DNA of 32,728 nt, taken from contig PLNF01000001.1 in assembly GCA_003141715.1 (NCBI GenBank), forward strand, positions 1 to 32,728. Reading direction: 5' to 3'. The notes under the pieces are model-generated. The model worked only from the letters and a program-made list of their open reading frames with translations. It had not been told where the DNA came from and ran no database searches. Shown here in pieces: positions 8,129 to 16,713 of the stretch. Source of the DNA: Bacteroidales bacterium. GTDB lineage: Bacteria; Bacteroidota; Bacteroidia; Bacteroidales; VadinHA17. Every line of letters starts with the position of its first letter. Within the stretch, counting starts at the first letter, position 1. Made by a program: the position numbers and the translations under genes.

Positions 8129-8158
8129 GCCCTTGTTTCTGCGAAGCGAAACAAGGGC
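8129..8158. other. Long perfect hairpin
   Basis: GCCCTTGTTTC (8129-8139) pairs exactly with GAAACAAGGGC (8148-8158). The loop TGCGAAGC can itself pair GC/GC. No T-run follows on either strand, so it is not a standard terminator. Confidence 0.65.
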
Positions 8159-8224
8159 GGTGACTCGTCCTAAAAATAGTTTACAGATTAATAATTAAAT
8201 ACTGATATCAATTTACATTCCATC

Positions 8225-8491
8225 CTACTTATAGTTGTCGTTTATTATTGAATTTGGAAATCGTTCGTTTGAAAGGATGTCTAAAAAGACACCAGAATTT
8301 AATTTTTTCAAGACCCCATATCCAAAAACCAGAATAAATGAGAAAAAGATCAGGTTAAAAAGCGTTATCCATGCAGACAATAAAAAAACAACGATTACCC
8401 ATAAAAAAACATACAGATAAAATAAAGGCAACCGCAATCCTAAGATATAAGGTTGCTTGTTTAAATTTTTAAATACTTTATATGTTTTCAT
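8225..8491 (-). CDS. traF: TraF-like conjugal transfer protein (DUF4133)
   Basis: The 88-residue product has two adjacent membrane helices at about residues 23-60 and an N-terminal 'YKVFKNLNKQPYILGLRLPLFYLY' segment (charged and aromatic, then hydrophobic). This is the pattern of Bacteroidetes TraF/DUF4133, a VirB3-like inner-membrane part of the mating channel. Its start shares a base with the traE stop (TAATG), so the pair is translationally coupled. In CTnDOT-type operons traE-traF precede traG and traI-traO. Here they stand alone, more than 20 kb from the rest, downstream of the cargo island and before ssb. Confidence 0.8.
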   Translation of the reverse strand: MKTYKVFKNLNKQPYILGLRLPLFYLYVFLWVIVVFLLSAWITLFNLIFFSFILVFGYGVLKKLNSGVFLDILSNERFPNSIINDNYK

Positions 8492-8766
8492 TAACTCGAG
8501 ATTACAGCCGCTACAATGCCAACCAAACAGAAATAAACAGCAAGATAAAGTACTATTGAAGTAATGAATCCTTTATAATCTCTCGATTCTCCAAACAACT
8601 TGCCCATGTTTGCAACTGCACCAACAATTAATACAAGCCCTGCAATAATAGGTATTGCCGGCTTAACCCAGATAATATAGAAATTATTAAGTACATTGGT
8701 AACTTGTGCTTGCATTTCTACAGAAAAAAGAGTAAACAACGCTAATAAAGAAATTGTCCTTATCAT
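8491..8766 (-). CDS. traE: TraE-like conjugal transfer protein (DUF4134, VirB2/TrbC-like)
   Basis: The 91-residue product has a signal peptide (residues 1-20, ending in 'MQAQ'), then two hydrophobic helices (about 33-52 and 68-88) joined by the charged loop 'GKLFGESRDYKGF'. This matches DUF4134 proteins, the pilin-like subunit of Bacteroidetes conjugation systems. It forms a coupled pair with traF. No terminator is evident between the upstream cargo genes and this pair, so readthrough from the TetR-controlled promoter is possible. Another copy may exist outside the window, since the main tra operon runs off the edge. Confidence 0.8.
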   Translation of the reverse strand: MIRTISLLALFTLFSVEMQAQVTNVLNNFYIIWVKPAIPIIAGLVLIVGAVANMGKLFGESRDYKGFITSIVLYLAVYFCLVGIVAAVISS

Positions 8767-8804
8767 AGGAAAATGTGTTTAGTTTGAAACTTGTATATTG
8801 CATA

Positions 8805-9083
8805 TCAAAAACAGGGAAAATCACCAATCATATTAGCGTCTGCTTCATATTCATTTTCAAATCGCCTGGCTCCATAAAGCATTGTTCTTTGATTTTCAAG
8901 CTTTTCTTTCTCCTCCTTATGATGTCTTATATAAATTATTTGGCTATAAATATGATCAAAAGGCAAATTTAGTCCCGGGTTGTCGGCAAATCCTGTATGA
9001 TATATATAATCCCCGGCACTCATCTTTTGATTAAAAGAACAAGTCTTTACAGATTCACCTAGTTGTTTAAATACAAATAGCAT
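8805..9083 (-). CDS. Hypothetical protein
   Basis: This 92-residue open frame lies between traE (38 bases downstream) and the GtrA gene (32 bases upstream), on the same strand. It has no signal peptide or membrane helix. The middle is aromatic ('LPFDHIYSQIIYIRHH'), followed by a lysine/glutamate-rich helical part (about residues 55-70). I do not recognise it. It could be a real small tra-associated gene or a remnant at the cargo/tra junction. Confidence 0.4.
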   Translation of the reverse strand: MLFVFKQLGESVKTCSFNQKMSAGDYIYHTGFADNPGLNLPFDHIYSQIIYIRHHKEEKEKLENQRTMLYGARRFENEYEADANMIGDFPCF

Positions 9084-9115
9084 TTATCATGCAAGGAATG
9101 ATAGAGAAAGTCAAG

Positions 9116-9568
9116 TTACTTATACCTAATTGCTGTATGTTTGCCATTATTTCCGGATAGGTGAGCATATTTCTTAAATACTATCAGTTCTGAAAGGAAG
9201 AAATTTACAACGCCAGAAATAAGCAGGGCAGCAATATTGCAATAAATAACATCCCATCTGAAAAGACTCTCGAAGAGAAGAAGTAAGCTCATTTTTATGG
9301 CAAAACCAAAGAGAGTGGAGATGTTATATGGCACAAGACGAGTGAAGAAATCTCTAGCAACCTTTATAGGAATGTGCTTATTCCATATCCAGAAATAGGA
9401 GATGACATAGTTGTGAAACATTGCAATTTCGAAGGAAATGGCTGGAGCAGCAAGATATTGTCCAGCATAGGAAAAAAAAATATACTGTGTAAGTATCCAG
9501 AGTATTATAGTATCGACAATGGTACCTAGAAGCCTGCTTATAACGAATTTTAGGAATTTAAAATGCAT
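9116..9568 (-). CDS. GtrA-like membrane protein
   Basis: The 150-residue product has four hydrophobic segments at roughly residues 9-30, 37-57, 80-100 and 108-130, and the GtrA layout 'FLKFVISRLLGTIVDTIILW' at the start, then 'HNYVISYFWIWNK'. GtrA proteins are thought to help move undecaprenyl-phosphate-linked sugars across the inner membrane, usually with a GT2 glycosyltransferase. A GT2 gene lies in the partner operon at 17575-18270. The gene is last of the clear cargo genes and follows the CDP-alcohol transferase after 43 bases. Confidence 0.85.
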   Translation of the reverse strand: MHFKFLKFVISRLLGTIVDTIILWILTQYIFFSYAGQYLAAPAISFEIAMFHNYVISYFWIWNKHIPIKVARDFFTRLVPYNISTLFGFAIKMSLLLLFESLFRWDVIYCNIAALLISGVVNFFLSELIVFKKYAHLSGNNGKHTAIRYK

Positions 9569-9611
9569 TGACTCTCATTGAAAATCATAAAGCACAAAAT
9601 GTTCCAGAATA

Positions 9612-10292
9612 CTAGATGCGGGGTGGATCAACTTTTTCATAGACCTTCTTTTCAGCAAAGAAATAATACAAGTAGAGAGCTATCAGCACTGCCACAATAC
9701 CCAGTGCAAAAAAGTCAAAAAACTTTAATGTTATACCCAGAAAAATTATATCGGAATTCTCCGTAGGAAGAAAGAAAAACAGGCTATTTATGATAATAAT
9801 ACCCAGTCGTAATTCCGTAGGCCCCAAACCGCTGTAAGAAATTGTAAAGGTACCCTTAAGGTAAGTATTGATGTAGGTAAAAATGCATAAGAGAAAATAG
9901 CCAGCCAGTATAAGCAAAACAACAGAAAATGAGACGAAGGGAGAAATTCCTGCCCCAATAGCAATAACCATTGCCGTAATTGCATCTACATTATGATCCA
10001 AGTAAAAACCGTAGGTTGGACGCTGTATTTTTCTAACTCGGGCAAGGGTACCGTCAAGGCTATCACCAAACCAGTTAATAATAAAACCAAAAGAAGAAAG
10101 CCAGAGAAAACCCTTGCCAAAATTCGAGAGTACATAACCTCCGCCTGCAAGAAAAGCGCCTATAAAGCCTATACCAGTAAGATGATCTGGTTTTATCCTG
10201 CTTGATAGACGGTATGCAATCCACTCTAATACCTTCTTCTCCATTTTACTTAAAATGGATGTCTGTACTCTTACTGCGACTTTGTTACCCAT
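9612..10292 (-). CDS. CDP-alcohol phosphatidyltransferase family membrane enzyme
   Basis: The 226-residue product shows the complete family signature: D77, D80-G81, A84-R85, G95, D99 and D103 in 'DSLDGTLARV' and 'YGFYLDHNVD'. These aspartates bind metal and the CDP-linked donor. About six membrane helices follow or surround it. The family moves a phosphoryl-alcohol or phosphatidyl group from a CDP-linked donor onto an acceptor such as inositol, glycerol-phosphate, choline or serine. The acceptor cannot be read here. In the cargo it sits between a PorT-like barrel protein and GtrA, which suggests a phospholipid or phosphodiester head group made for the island's product. Confidence 0.88.
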   Translation of the reverse strand: MGNKVAVRVQTSILSKMEKKVLEWIAYRLSSRIKPDHLTGIGFIGAFLAGGGYVLSNFGKGFLWLSSFGFIINWFGDSLDGTLARVRKIQRPTYGFYLDHNVDAITAMVIAIGAGISPFVSFSVVLLILAGYFLLCIFTYINTYLKGTFTISYSGLGPTELRLGIIIINSLFFFLPTENSDIIFLGITLKFFDFFALGIVAVLIALYLYYFFAEKKVYEKVDPPRI

Positions 10293-10321
10293 AATGTATT
10301 AATAATTAGATTTATTTTTGA

Positions 10322-10948
10322 TTAAAAAATAAATCCAACATTGAATGATATAGTAGTATTTCTCAATTCATTATCATATTCAGCAAATTTTGATAAACCA
10401 ATTTCATAATTGGCACCGAAAGTAACTGAATGATTTTTTACAGGGAATTCAAACCCTAAATCAAGACTCAAACCATAATCATAATTTTCAGTTGTTCCAT
10501 TCAAACTAGTATTTGTACCGTTGTCTTTCCTTTCAGCATTTAAAAGGAAACCATAATATGGTCCAGCTGCAAAAAAAAGTTTTTGACCTTTGTCCAGGCC
10601 GACTCTCTCTCCAGTTGAAATTTCAGCCTTTAAAGGGATTATAAGATAGTGGAATCGATCAGGAACAATAGTTGTACTAGTTTCAAAAGGATTACGATAT
10701 CTTCTACCTTTTTGAATATAGGAAATATCGCTCTTTATAGCTAACCATTCATTTACATGGTATCTAACAATTCCTCCTACATTAAGACCTACAATTAAAT
10801 CATCTCCAGACACACTTACTCCTGTTTCTAATTGAGACGAAATATTTATCCCGGCTTTTACACCCAGGTCAATCTGTCCAAAAGACTTAATAACCAGGAG
10901 GGCAAGAATTGCCACTATCAAAATAATTTTTCTAAATTGATTTTTCAT
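10322..10948 (-). CDS. Outer-membrane beta-barrel protein, PorT-like family
   Basis: I start this gene at the ATG at 10948 (208 residues), because a purine-rich AAGAAAAGG precedes it and the signal peptide begins there. An upstream ATG at 11011 would add 21 residues with no signal-peptide sense. After 'ALLVIKSFGQ' (cleavage near residue 25) come alternating beta strands and the family opening 'IDLGVKAGINISS', ending 'NTTISFNVGFIF' with a terminal phenylalanine. This fits the PF13568-type outer-membrane barrel common in Bacteroidetes. It is likely a surface component of the cargo pathway. Specific function is unknown. Confidence 0.8.
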   Translation of the reverse strand: MKNQFRKIILIVAILALLVIKSFGQIDLGVKAGINISSQLETGVSVSGDDLIVGLNVGGIVRYHVNEWLAIKSDISYIQKGRRYRNPFETSTTIVPDRFHYLIIPLKAEISTGERVGLDKGQKLFFAAGPYYGFLLNAERKDNGTNTSLNGTTENYDYGLSLDLGFEFPVKNHSVTFGANYEIGLSKFAEYDNELRNTTISFNVGFIF

Positions 10949-11130
10949 TTTACCTTTTCTTAAGTTAATTTTATAATTAAGTTTCTTTCTAAAAGCATAG
11001 AAACAGAACATTTATTCGCATCAACATTAAAATAGAAATTGGAACACCTCCTTTCTGTAAATTTTATTCTTAATAATTACATTTTAAAATATCACTTATC
11101 CCTTAACTTGCATAAAAGTCGAAATAGTTA

Positions 11131-11964
11131 TTAAAATGGAGAGCCCGGTTCCTTTGCCATTTCACGAAAAATTATCCAATCAGTTATCCTGGGGAAATTT
11201 TTATATAGCCAGACTACAAGCTTCCCTTGTGGTGTTAATATCAGATCTCGTTTTCGTTTTAAAACAGCTTTCGCTATGACTTGCGCTACTTTCTCGCTTG
11301 ACATCATTTTTTCTTCATCCCTTGGGGTTTCTTTTTGTGGATGACCATTTTTATCTAAAGCCATATTCCTTATATTTGAGCTTGTAAATCCGGGATGCAC
11401 TACCAACACATTTAGACCATTTTTAATATTTTCTATGCGCAATGTGTTAAAAAACCCATCCATTGCATACTTTGATGCACAGTAACCTGTCCTGCCTGGT
11501 AAAGGGGTCAATCCAGAAATTGAAGAAATACCAATAACAGTTCCCTTTTGTTTAAGTAGATAGGGAAATGCAAACTTTGTACAGTAAACAGAGCCATAAT
11601 AATTTGTATCCATCATTTCTTTAATGACCTGTAAATCGAGATCTTCGAAAGATGCTCTCATTGAAATTCCCGCATTATTGATGAGTATGTCTATTTTACC
11701 ATATTTCTCAATTACCTTATCAATTAAGTTTTTACAACCTTCAATACTTCTGACATCCGTTTTCTCTGAAGAGGCCTCGCCTCCCAGCTTAATAATAGAA
11801 TTTTCAACTTTTAATATTTCATTTTCATTACGTGCGGCAAGCACAACTTTTGCTCCTTTGTTAGCAAATTCAAAAGCACAGGCCTTTCCAATACCAGATG
11901 AAGCTCCGGTTATTATAATAACTTTACCGTTAAATTCAACCTTACTGTTCATAATTCCGGCCAT
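11131..11964 (-). CDS. Short-chain dehydrogenase/reductase (SDR)
   Basis: The 277-residue product has the NAD(P)-binding motif 'GASSGIG' (residues 20-26), 'NNAG' (96-99), a catalytic serine near 148 and the YxxxK pair Y161/K165 ('YCASK'). The C-terminal extension with 'PRDEEKMMSSEKVAQVIAKAV' is typical of the DltE/YqjQ-like branch, which often accompanies lipid genes. A second in-frame ATG lies at 11952. It could reduce a ketone on an acyl or sterol-like substrate, for instance the 3-oxo product of the KAS III in the partner operon; that link is inferred. It sits 94 bases downstream of the DUF1302-like gene. Confidence 0.88.
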   Translation of the reverse strand: MAGIMNSKVEFNGKVIIITGASSGIGKACAFEFANKGAKVVLAARNENEILKVENSIIKLGGEASSEKTDVRSIEGCKNLIDKVIEKYGKIDILINNAGISMRASFEDLDLQVIKEMMDTNYYGSVYCTKFAFPYLLKQKGTVIGISSISGLTPLPGRTGYCASKYAMDGFFNTLRIENIKNGLNVLVVHPGFTSSNIRNMALDKNGHPQKETPRDEEKMMSSEKVAQVIAKAVLKRKRDLILTPQGKLVVWLYKNFPRITDWIIFREMAKEPGSPF

Positions 11965-12058
11965 TCACAGTACAATTTCGTTTTTGATTGATGCACCTTA
12001 ATAAACTTTTCTGATCAGCCTCCATTATTTTAGAATCTTTTGAGGTATAGTTTTAATA

Positions 12059-13468
12059 CTAAAAGCTATATTTAATCTTAAACATAAACATGTTGTAATC
12101 TCTCAGATTTGCAAAGAGATTGTCTCCTTTACCATCGAAAACAACTGTTGACAGAATTATTTCTGTATTATCAGTGGCTTTGTACGATACTTCCGGCATG
12201 TAAACAATAGCATAATTGTCTTTTAGTTTTTTCCAATCAGTAACTATAAATCCACCGCCGACAGGTGTGATTTTAAGTTTTTCATTAAAGAATTTTTTCT
12301 CGTATCGCAAAAAGAAATAGTCATTAAGATTATCGTTGCCTCTTTCATGAATAAAACCATGCAGACACTGGAAATTAATATAAGAACCATCAGAAAAGTT
12401 ATAATCGCCGCCAACTACATACTTTATATATGGTTTAGTTTTATCTAAAAGCTTTGTATCCATGGTTACAGGTACGGGAGACAAGGGATAAAGGGCAGAT
12501 AAATCATTGGTCATTATAATATCTTTTTCAGGAATAAATAGAGCAGCCTCAGCCCAAAAACCAACTCCTGCTATACTTGTTGCCATATCAGCACCAATTA
12601 TATGCGTCCGTGCAAATGAAAGCTGAGAATTTATAGTAATACCTCCAAGTGTATCAACAGGAATAAAAGTATTTCTTGTATCAAAAGGTAATCCGTCTCT
12701 ACCCCAAACATAACTTAATGAAAAATCAACTCCTTTTATGATACCTTTGAATTTACCACCTACAATAGCACTTTCACCTAGATTGTATTTCGGCATTAAT
12801 AAAACATCAGAGTACCCTTTTAAGACCATGCCCTGAGGTAATTCCATAGTGGGATTTAACGCATTTGCAAAAATCCCAACCGGCATATTGGCCGGTTGAA
12901 AAAAAGGAATAAAAATGCCCTGGAAAGAAAAGTTGTTATTTAAATAATAATTCAGATTAACAGCATCTGAGCCACGATGACGACCAAAATCCAAAATATC
13001 TTCCAAATCTAATGGATTAAGGTTATCTGTGGGATTAAGCTTGTCTGCTTTTCCCCAAGCAATTCGTTGACGACCAATCGTTAAATCCAAATTTTTGGTT
13101 AGAAAACCATATAGCTGAATATAAGCTTCCCTTATTTCCAAATTGTTGGGATCAATAATCCCTTTGTTATAGAGATCGCTTGATGTGGTTAAATTGGGCA
13201 AACCAATATTTCTTAACCAAACCTCACTGTAAAATTTTGAATTATCAGTAATTTTTTTGTCAAATTTTAACGTCAGACGGTTTTCATTCCAGACCCAATT
13301 GTTTTTATCTTTGAGCAACAGCCGTTCATCGGAAAGCAATTCACCCGATATTTTCAACTTGCTTTCATCTTGAGCTTGAGGTGTAGCAATACTATCTTGT
13401 GCTTTGATTAAACTTGAAGCTACCGAAAGAAAAATAATGACTGTTAAAAATAAATATATACGTTTCAT
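12059..13468 (-). CDS. DUF1302-like outer-membrane protein
   Basis: The 469-residue product has a signal peptide (cleaved near residue 23, 'LIKAQ') and a beta-rich body ending in 'MFKIKYSF', a typical barrel C terminus. The segment 'TIGRQRIAWGKADKLNPTD' followed by 'NLNPLDLEDI' resembles the DUF1302 signature 'GRQ..WGe...NP.d'. In Proteobacteria, DUF1302 proteins occur with an RND/MMPL pump and a LolA/LolB-like periplasmic protein in loci for hydrophobic molecules. Exactly that trio is present here, with the LolA-like gene 59 bases upstream and the RND gene before that. Probable role: outer-membrane exit of a lipid. Family assignment is by pattern only. Confidence 0.72.
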   Translation of the reverse strand: MKRIYLFLTVIIFLSVASSLIKAQDSIATPQAQDESKLKISGELLSDERLLLKDKNNWVWNENRLTLKFDKKITDNSKFYSEVWLRNIGLPNLTTSSDLYNKGIIDPNNLEIREAYIQLYGFLTKNLDLTIGRQRIAWGKADKLNPTDNLNPLDLEDILDFGRHRGSDAVNLNYYLNNNFSFQGIFIPFFQPANMPVGIFANALNPTMELPQGMVLKGYSDVLLMPKYNLGESAIVGGKFKGIIKGVDFSLSYVWGRDGLPFDTRNTFIPVDTLGGITINSQLSFARTHIIGADMATSIAGVGFWAEAALFIPEKDIIMTNDLSALYPLSPVPVTMDTKLLDKTKPYIKYVVGGDYNFSDGSYINFQCLHGFIHERGNDNLNDYFFLRYEKKFFNEKLKITPVGGGFIVTDWKKLKDNYAIVYMPEVSYKATDNTEIILSTVVFDGKGDNLFANLRDYNMFMFKIKYSF

Positions 13469-13527
13469 ATGCTAATTAATAAGTTTGTTTTTTAATCAAA
13501 ACTCTGAATGCCTTATTAGTGGCAATT

Positions 13528-14265
13528 TTATTGTTTCAACTTTCTGACAGAAAAATCATCATCTGTTAAACCTGCGTCATATTTTACATCTGACATCTGC
13601 ATTTTGGTTTTATGGTTTTTCTTTAAGTCAGACATTTCAATTTCTTGAGCATTCCAGTAATTACCAACCTTTTTAAATGTATAGTGTGCTTCTTTTATTT
13701 TAGTGTTACCCTTATCAAAGTATTCCATTAATTCAGGGTAGTAATTAGTTTTATTAATATTTACGATAATTTTTGAATAGTCGGATTGTACTTTCGGCGT
13801 TAATTCAAGTACAAATACATTGGTTTCGATATTTAGTAATTTAGAAGTGTATTTGTCGGAATATGGTTTTGACTCCATATCATCATAAGAAAAGTCAGTA
13901 CCAGCAAAATTTTGATTTTTAGCGCTTGTTGAAATTCGTCTTTCTTTACCAAATGCAGGTAAGTATAAGTACATAATATCATCAGGCAGAGACAAAACTG
14001 ATATGCCTGCCTGTGAAGCAGGCGAAGTGAACCGAAACATACGTTTGTCGGTTCCCTTTTGCTGGACTGTCGCTTCACGAATTTCCTGCTTACCCGATTT
14101 ATCAATTAAGATAATTTTATTCTTTGCTGACATGTCTTTTGATGAGAACATTACATTGTCCATTTGTTTTAATATGGTAGAGGCATCCTGTGCGTAAACA
14201 GAAAATATACTACCTGCTGCAATTAATGCAGTTAAGAATGTTATTCGAATTTTTGAATCTTTCAT
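13528..14265 (-). CDS. Outer-membrane lipoprotein-sorting protein family (LolA-like, PF17131 type)
   Basis: The 245-residue product has a signal peptide (to about residue 25, 'SVYAQ') and the hallmarks of the LolA-like family: 'LPDDIMYLYLPAFGKERRIS', then 'NFAGTDFSYDDME' around residues 95-130. The LolA fold is an incomplete barrel with a lipid-binding cavity, so it most likely ferries a hydrophobic molecule from the RND pump to the outer membrane. It lies 66 bases downstream of the RND gene and 59 bases upstream of the DUF1302-like gene. It is unlikely to be housekeeping LolA, given this context. Confidence 0.87.
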   Translation of the reverse strand: MKDSKIRITFLTALIAAGSIFSVYAQDASTILKQMDNVMFSSKDMSAKNKIILIDKSGKQEIREATVQQKGTDKRMFRFTSPASQAGISVLSLPDDIMYLYLPAFGKERRISTSAKNQNFAGTDFSYDDMESKPYSDKYTSKLLNIETNVFVLELTPKVQSDYSKIIVNINKTNYYPELMEYFDKGNTKIKEAHYTFKKVGNYWNAQEIEMSDLKKNHKTKMQMSDVKYDAGLTDDDFSVRKLKQ

Positions 14266-14331
14266 TTTTTTATACTTTTAAGTGTTATGCAATTGATTTA
14301 TTTTATGTTATGAATTAAGATGTATTGATTC

Positions 14332-16608
14332 TTAAAGAATTTCGACTAATTGAGTATCATCAAAAAGTTGTTTTTCTTGAGATTTTTGGGTGTCTTTTAT
14401 GATTACTGGAAGTAACGTTATTGCTGCCAATCCAGAACTGACCATTGCTACAGCTATAATAAGTCCAAAACGTTGCAGGGGAACAAGACTGGAAAACATC
14501 AAAACCAAAAAACCGGCCGTAACAGATAAGACATTTATGATAACTGCTTTACCACTAATTAATATGCTTTGTTTTAAAGAATTGTTAACGTTTTGTTCTA
14601 ATCTATAATAATAATTATAACCTGATATTATATGAATTGCATAATCTCCGACTCCTATTGCTATGCTTGCAACTAAAACAGTAGCAATATCTATTGGTAT
14701 GCCAGTCCAACCCATGAAACCATATAATACAATTAAGCTTACAATCATTGGAACAATCGAATAAAATCCCTTTTTAAAAGATTTGAATATTATGGTAACT
14801 AATGAAAAGACAAGAAGTATCGCCAATATCATACTTTGACGTTGAGTTTGTACAATACTTTGGTCGAGACGTAAATAAAGGGAAGGGATCCCTGATACTT
14901 CAATATGATAATTTTTAAATTGCTCTGTAAAGTGGTCTAAATCTTCCGAAAATTTTGTAAGAACCTTATTATCAGTAGTAGACATGTTGCCCTGTATTAA
15001 TCCTTCAGTTAAGGAATCATTTACCATTTGCTTCATGATTTCCTGTCCGTCCAATAAAAACCACAGTTGTTCTATTTTTGCCTGGTCGGTGGGTATTTTT
15101 TTACCTTCGCCCATTGCATTATTCATTTCTTCTATAAGGTCTGCAACAGATTGTGTTTGTTTTATATATTGGCTCTTCTCCATGAAATCCTGGATTTGTT
15201 TCATAATATACAGCACTTCTGGTGACTGTACATTACCTCGGACTGTAACATAAACAGGTAGACTTCCGGAGAATTTCTTTTGCATCATTTTTTCCGTAAT
15301 CTGTGGATCACTGCCTTTTTTAAAATAGTCGATCATATCCACTTTATGTTTGATTTTTGTGGCACCGATGACTGAAATAAAGATGATAAGAGCCCAGGGA
15401 ATAATAATGAATGCCGGACGTTTGAATATAAGTTTTACATCGGTCTTAAGAAACCCATCTAGGAAGGATTTTCTTTTATTTAATTCTGAGGCTGCTTTAA
15501 TATCTTTTTTTGGATTTAAAGAAGCTATTAATGCTGGAGTAAATGTAAGAGAGAGAAGCAAAGCAAAGAAGATTCCTAAAGCTGAAAATACCCCGAATTG
15601 TTGAATCATAGTAAGGTATGAGCCGAAAACAAATGTTAAAAACCCGACCATTGCGGCGATGGCTGCCAGAGATACGGGCAGCGCCACATATAAAAGTGAT
15701 TTCACTAATGCTTTTTTCTTATCATTATCAGTCTCTGTATTGACTCTATTTATAAGATGGATAGGCCAGGCACTTCCAACAGCCAATAGAATAACAGGAA
15801 TAATATTTGTTATTATTGCTAATTCGTAATGAAGCATTGAAAGTGTCCCGAGGGTCCATATAACAGTTATAACAACAGTTAGAAGGGGCAATACAACTCC
15901 TTTTAATGTCCTGAAATTTAAAAAAAGTACAAGTGCTATAAAAAGCAATGCAATAGGGCCTAGAAATGTGAGGTCGTGGGCAATTATCTTACCTATTTCA
16001 TTTATTAGGAAAGGAACACCACCATAGTATATTTTTATTGATTCAGGTAATTTTAGATTCTCAATTTTTGATTTAATTAAATTAGTAACCTTTTCTTTAT
16101 CTGCCCCATCAACAATTTTTGCAATAACAAGAGTGGTGGTAGCATCTTCAGAAATAAGACTGCCTCTGTACATGTCTTTTGAAAAAACGTATTCCTTTAA
16201 GGTGTCTAATTGCTCGGGCGTTTCAGGCATATTATATTCGTCAACTAATTTACCTATTTCAATTCCTGCATCACTTGATTTAATATCAATTATATCAGTC
16301 AGACTTGAGACTGAACCAACATCTGCAATTGTTTTGACTGAATCGGTAATTTGCCTAATTTGTTCGAGAGTTTCTTTTTTAAATATGTTATCAGATTCAA
16401 TAGCGATCATTGCAACATCATTTCCACCATATTGTTTCCCGACGTGATTGAATAGAATTGCGGTTTTATCATCTTTGGGCAGAGAATTGAGAATATCAGA
16501 ATTGATTTTGATATCCTTAATAAAGTAGCCAAAGAAAATTGTCAGAACCAACGTAATTGCTATAACTGCTTTTCTGTACTTAATAATTGCATTTGCAAAA
16601 TCTTTCAT
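14332..16608 (-). CDS. RND/MMPL-family lipid exporter
   Basis: The 758-residue product is a two-half RND permease of the short MMPL/HAE3 type. There is a helix at residues 12-30, a periplasmic loop (about 31-210), and a five-helix bundle (about 212-365, including 'LGTLSMLHYELAIITNIIP' and 'VGSAWPIHLINR'). The same pattern repeats from about residue 398 on, with 'ATVLVASIAIGVGDYAIHII' in the second bundle. Members export lipids or other hydrophobic molecules using the proton gradient. No membrane-fusion protein is encoded nearby; a LolA-like carrier follows instead, as in known MMPL lipid loci. Two TetR-type operator copies (16624-16648, 16670-16694) lie in its promoter region. Confidence 0.92.
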   Translation of the reverse strand: MKDFANAIIKYRKAVIAITLVLTIFFGYFIKDIKINSDILNSLPKDDKTAILFNHVGKQYGGNDVAMIAIESDNIFKKETLEQIRQITDSVKTIADVGSVSSLTDIIDIKSSDAGIEIGKLVDEYNMPETPEQLDTLKEYVFSKDMYRGSLISEDATTTLVIAKIVDGADKEKVTNLIKSKIENLKLPESIKIYYGGVPFLINEIGKIIAHDLTFLGPIALLFIALVLFLNFRTLKGVVLPLLTVVITVIWTLGTLSMLHYELAIITNIIPVILLAVGSAWPIHLINRVNTETDNDKKKALVKSLLYVALPVSLAAIAAMVGFLTFVFGSYLTMIQQFGVFSALGIFFALLLSLTFTPALIASLNPKKDIKAASELNKRKSFLDGFLKTDVKLIFKRPAFIIIPWALIIFISVIGATKIKHKVDMIDYFKKGSDPQITEKMMQKKFSGSLPVYVTVRGNVQSPEVLYIMKQIQDFMEKSQYIKQTQSVADLIEEMNNAMGEGKKIPTDQAKIEQLWFLLDGQEIMKQMVNDSLTEGLIQGNMSTTDNKVLTKFSEDLDHFTEQFKNYHIEVSGIPSLYLRLDQSIVQTQRQSMILAILLVFSLVTIIFKSFKKGFYSIVPMIVSLIVLYGFMGWTGIPIDIATVLVASIAIGVGDYAIHIISGYNYYYRLEQNVNNSLKQSILISGKAVIINVLSVTAGFLVLMFSSLVPLQRFGLIIAVAMVSSGLAAITLLPVIIKDTQKSQEKQLFDDTQLVEIL

Positions 16609-16623
16609 CTTTTATTATATTTA

Positions 16624-16648
16624 TTGAACTATATTGTTTTTTAGTCAA
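16624..16648. promoter_or_regulatory. Candidate TetR operator, copy 1 (export operon)
   Basis: This 25-bp site has ends TTGA and TAGTCAA and a central TATTGTTTTTT. It lies 16-40 bases before the RND start. It is closely similar to the site at 21601-21625 in front of the assembly operon. Confidence 0.7.
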
Positions 16649-16651
16649 CGA

Positions 16652-16659
16652 CAAAAATA
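16652..16659 (-). promoter_or_regulatory. Possible -7 box of the RND operon
   Basis: On the minus strand the sequence reads TATTTTTG, fitting the Bacteroidetes TAnnTTTG box. It sits between the two operator copies, so repressor bound there would block it. No clear -33 TTG is visible. Confidence 0.35.
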
Positions 16660-16669
16660 ACAACAATAA

Positions 16670-16694
16670 TTGACTATACATGTTTTTTAGTCAT
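16670..16694. promoter_or_regulatory. Candidate TetR operator, copy 2 (export operon)
   Basis: TTGACTA and TAGTCAT at the ends form an inverted repeat around an ATGTTTTT-type centre. It matches 21824-21848 closely. It lies just after the tetR stop and upstream of the possible -7 box. Confidence 0.75.
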
Positions 16695-16713
16695 ATTTTG
16701 ATAAAAAATTATT

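Larger units (their letters stand above)
7752..8224. other. Structured noncoding region between traF and ssb
   Basis: I see no credible gene in these 473 bases. The region holds repeat A copy 1 (7827-7890), repeat B copy 1 (8082-8120) and a long hairpin at 8129-8158. Short open frames here run through the hairpins and look spurious. It is the leader of ssb and the trailer of traF on the minus strand. An origin of transfer, structured leader RNA or recombination site would all fit. Confidence 0.5.

Noticed and set aside
7958..8173. 71-codon plus-strand open frame
   Set aside because: It runs through repeat B and the long hairpin, has no ribosome-binding context and no family features, so it is taken as a chance frame in structured noncoding DNA.
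10980..11056. Short leader peptide behind a strong Shine-Dalgarno-like AGAAAGGAGGTG on the minus strand
   Set aside because: The ATG is about 19 bases from the motif and the frame is only 12 codons. Chance is likely, and Bacteroidetes rarely use strong Shine-Dalgarno sites.
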